DNA of 6,636 bases from Vulcanimicrobiota bacterium. GTDB taxonomy: Bacteria; Vulcanimicrobiota; Vulcanimicrobiia; Vulcanimicrobiales; Vulcanimicrobiaceae. Both the position numbers and the translations under genes were made by a program. The notes under the pieces were generated by a model. The model searched no databases and was not told the origin of the DNA. It worked only from the letters and a program-made list of their open reading frames with translations. The stretch is from positions 2,816 through 9,451 of the forward strand of contig PKWF01000252.1 in assembly GCA_003133185.1 (NCBI GenBank), read 5' to 3'. Shown one piece after another: positions 6,140 to 6,636 of this stretch (the first letter of the stretch is position 1; each line of letters starts with the position of its first letter).

Positions 6140-6636
6140 ATGTGTTTCTTCCATTCGCCCTTTACCGACTCGATGACCCGCGCGCAAGTTCTCAAAGGCC
6201 TCGCGGCCGTGAGCGCGCTGCCGATCATGCCATCCATCAGCGCCGCGCCGTCCGCACGAGATCTCAACGCGGGCCGCGACCTGACGGCGATCTTCGGGTC
6301 AACCGCGCTGATCGGCGACGATCTAACGCCGCTGCACGACGCCACGATCCTGATACGCGGAGAGCGAATCGAAGCGATCGGGGCTGCGCGCGACGTCGCC
6401 ATTCCGGGGTCGGCCTTCCGCATCGACGCGACCGGCCTCTTTACGATCCCCGGCCTGATCGACAGTCACGTCCACTTCTTCCAATCGGGCGGCCTCTATA
6501 CGCGCCCCGACGCAATCGATCTGCGCGCCGTGCGTCCGTATACCGACGAGATCCAGTGGATCCGCAACAATCTGCAGGACACGTTCGCGCGCTATCTGCG
6601 CGCCGGCATTACTTCGGTCGTCGACGTCGGCGGACC
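6140..6636 (+). CDS. Metal-dependent amidohydrolase, 3'-partial, with signal-like N-terminus
   Basis: About 165 residues are visible and the frame continues past the window edge. Residues 47-107 form the N-terminal beta-sandwich of amidohydrolases (ATILIRGERIEAIG at 68-81, then GLFTIPGLID at 99-108). The metal-binding DSHVHFF follows with the His-x-His pair at 110/112 (bases 6467-6475). This matches the imidazolonepropionase-like/prolidase-like group that hydrolyses cyclic amides or peptides. The later metal Lys/His and Asp lie outside the window. ATG 6140 is favoured because GAGG at 6125-6128 precedes it. ATG 6173 (MTRAQVLKG) is the alternative and has no Shine-Dalgarno. A hydrophobic, Ala-rich stretch at 17-36 suggests export, but there is no twin Arg. 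The gene begins 2 bases after the thioesterase stop, so the two are probably co-transcribed. Confidence 0.85.
   Translation, partial: MCFFHSPFTDSMTRAQVLKGLAAVSALPIMPSISAAPSARDLNAGRDLTAIFGSTALIGDDLTPLHDATILIRGERIEAIGAARDVAIPGSAFRIDATGLFTIPGLIDSHVHFFQSGGLYTRPDAIDLRAVRPYTDEIQWIRNNLQDTFARYLRAGITSVVDVGG

Overview
The window is GC-rich, densely coding bacterial DNA with every gene on the + strand. Most junctions are overlaps or gaps of only a few bases, and the longest space between genes is 34 bases. No RNA gene, CRISPR array, insertion sequence or long repeat is visible. The split DUF4331 pair, the lipobox lipoprotein and the general protein style suggest a free-living bacterium, possibly an under-sampled lineage such as Eremiobacterota (WPS-2). 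That placement is an impression from the proteins and was not tested.

Bases 1-4843 look like one transcription unit for divalent-metal (Ni/Co-type) handling at the cell envelope. It holds a NicO/RcnA-like metal permease with a very His-rich loop (5' end outside the window), an exported protein matching the N-terminal part of DUF4331, a lipoprotein matching the C-terminal part of DUF4331, an exported or membrane-anchored TPR protein, and a NiCoT-family nickel/cobalt permease. Four of the five genes are joined by ATGA overlaps or a 1-base gap, and the lipoprotein has its own Shine-Dalgarno. The joint function is unknown. Two different Ni/Co permeases bracketing three envelope proteins of unknown role is the most novel-looking arrangement here.

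Bases 4811-5643 look like a separate autoregulated operon, a VOC/glyoxalase-fold protein followed by a MarR regulator. A near-consensus sigma70 promoter lies inside the last codons of the NiCoT gene. A perfect 19-base palindrome overlaps its -10 element and is the likely MarR operator.

Bases 5667-6636 carry a PaaI-like hotdog thioesterase and the 5' part of a metal-dependent amidohydrolase with a signal-like N-terminus. The amidohydrolase runs off the window. These two may be read through from the VOC-marR promoter, since no other clear promoter is visible.
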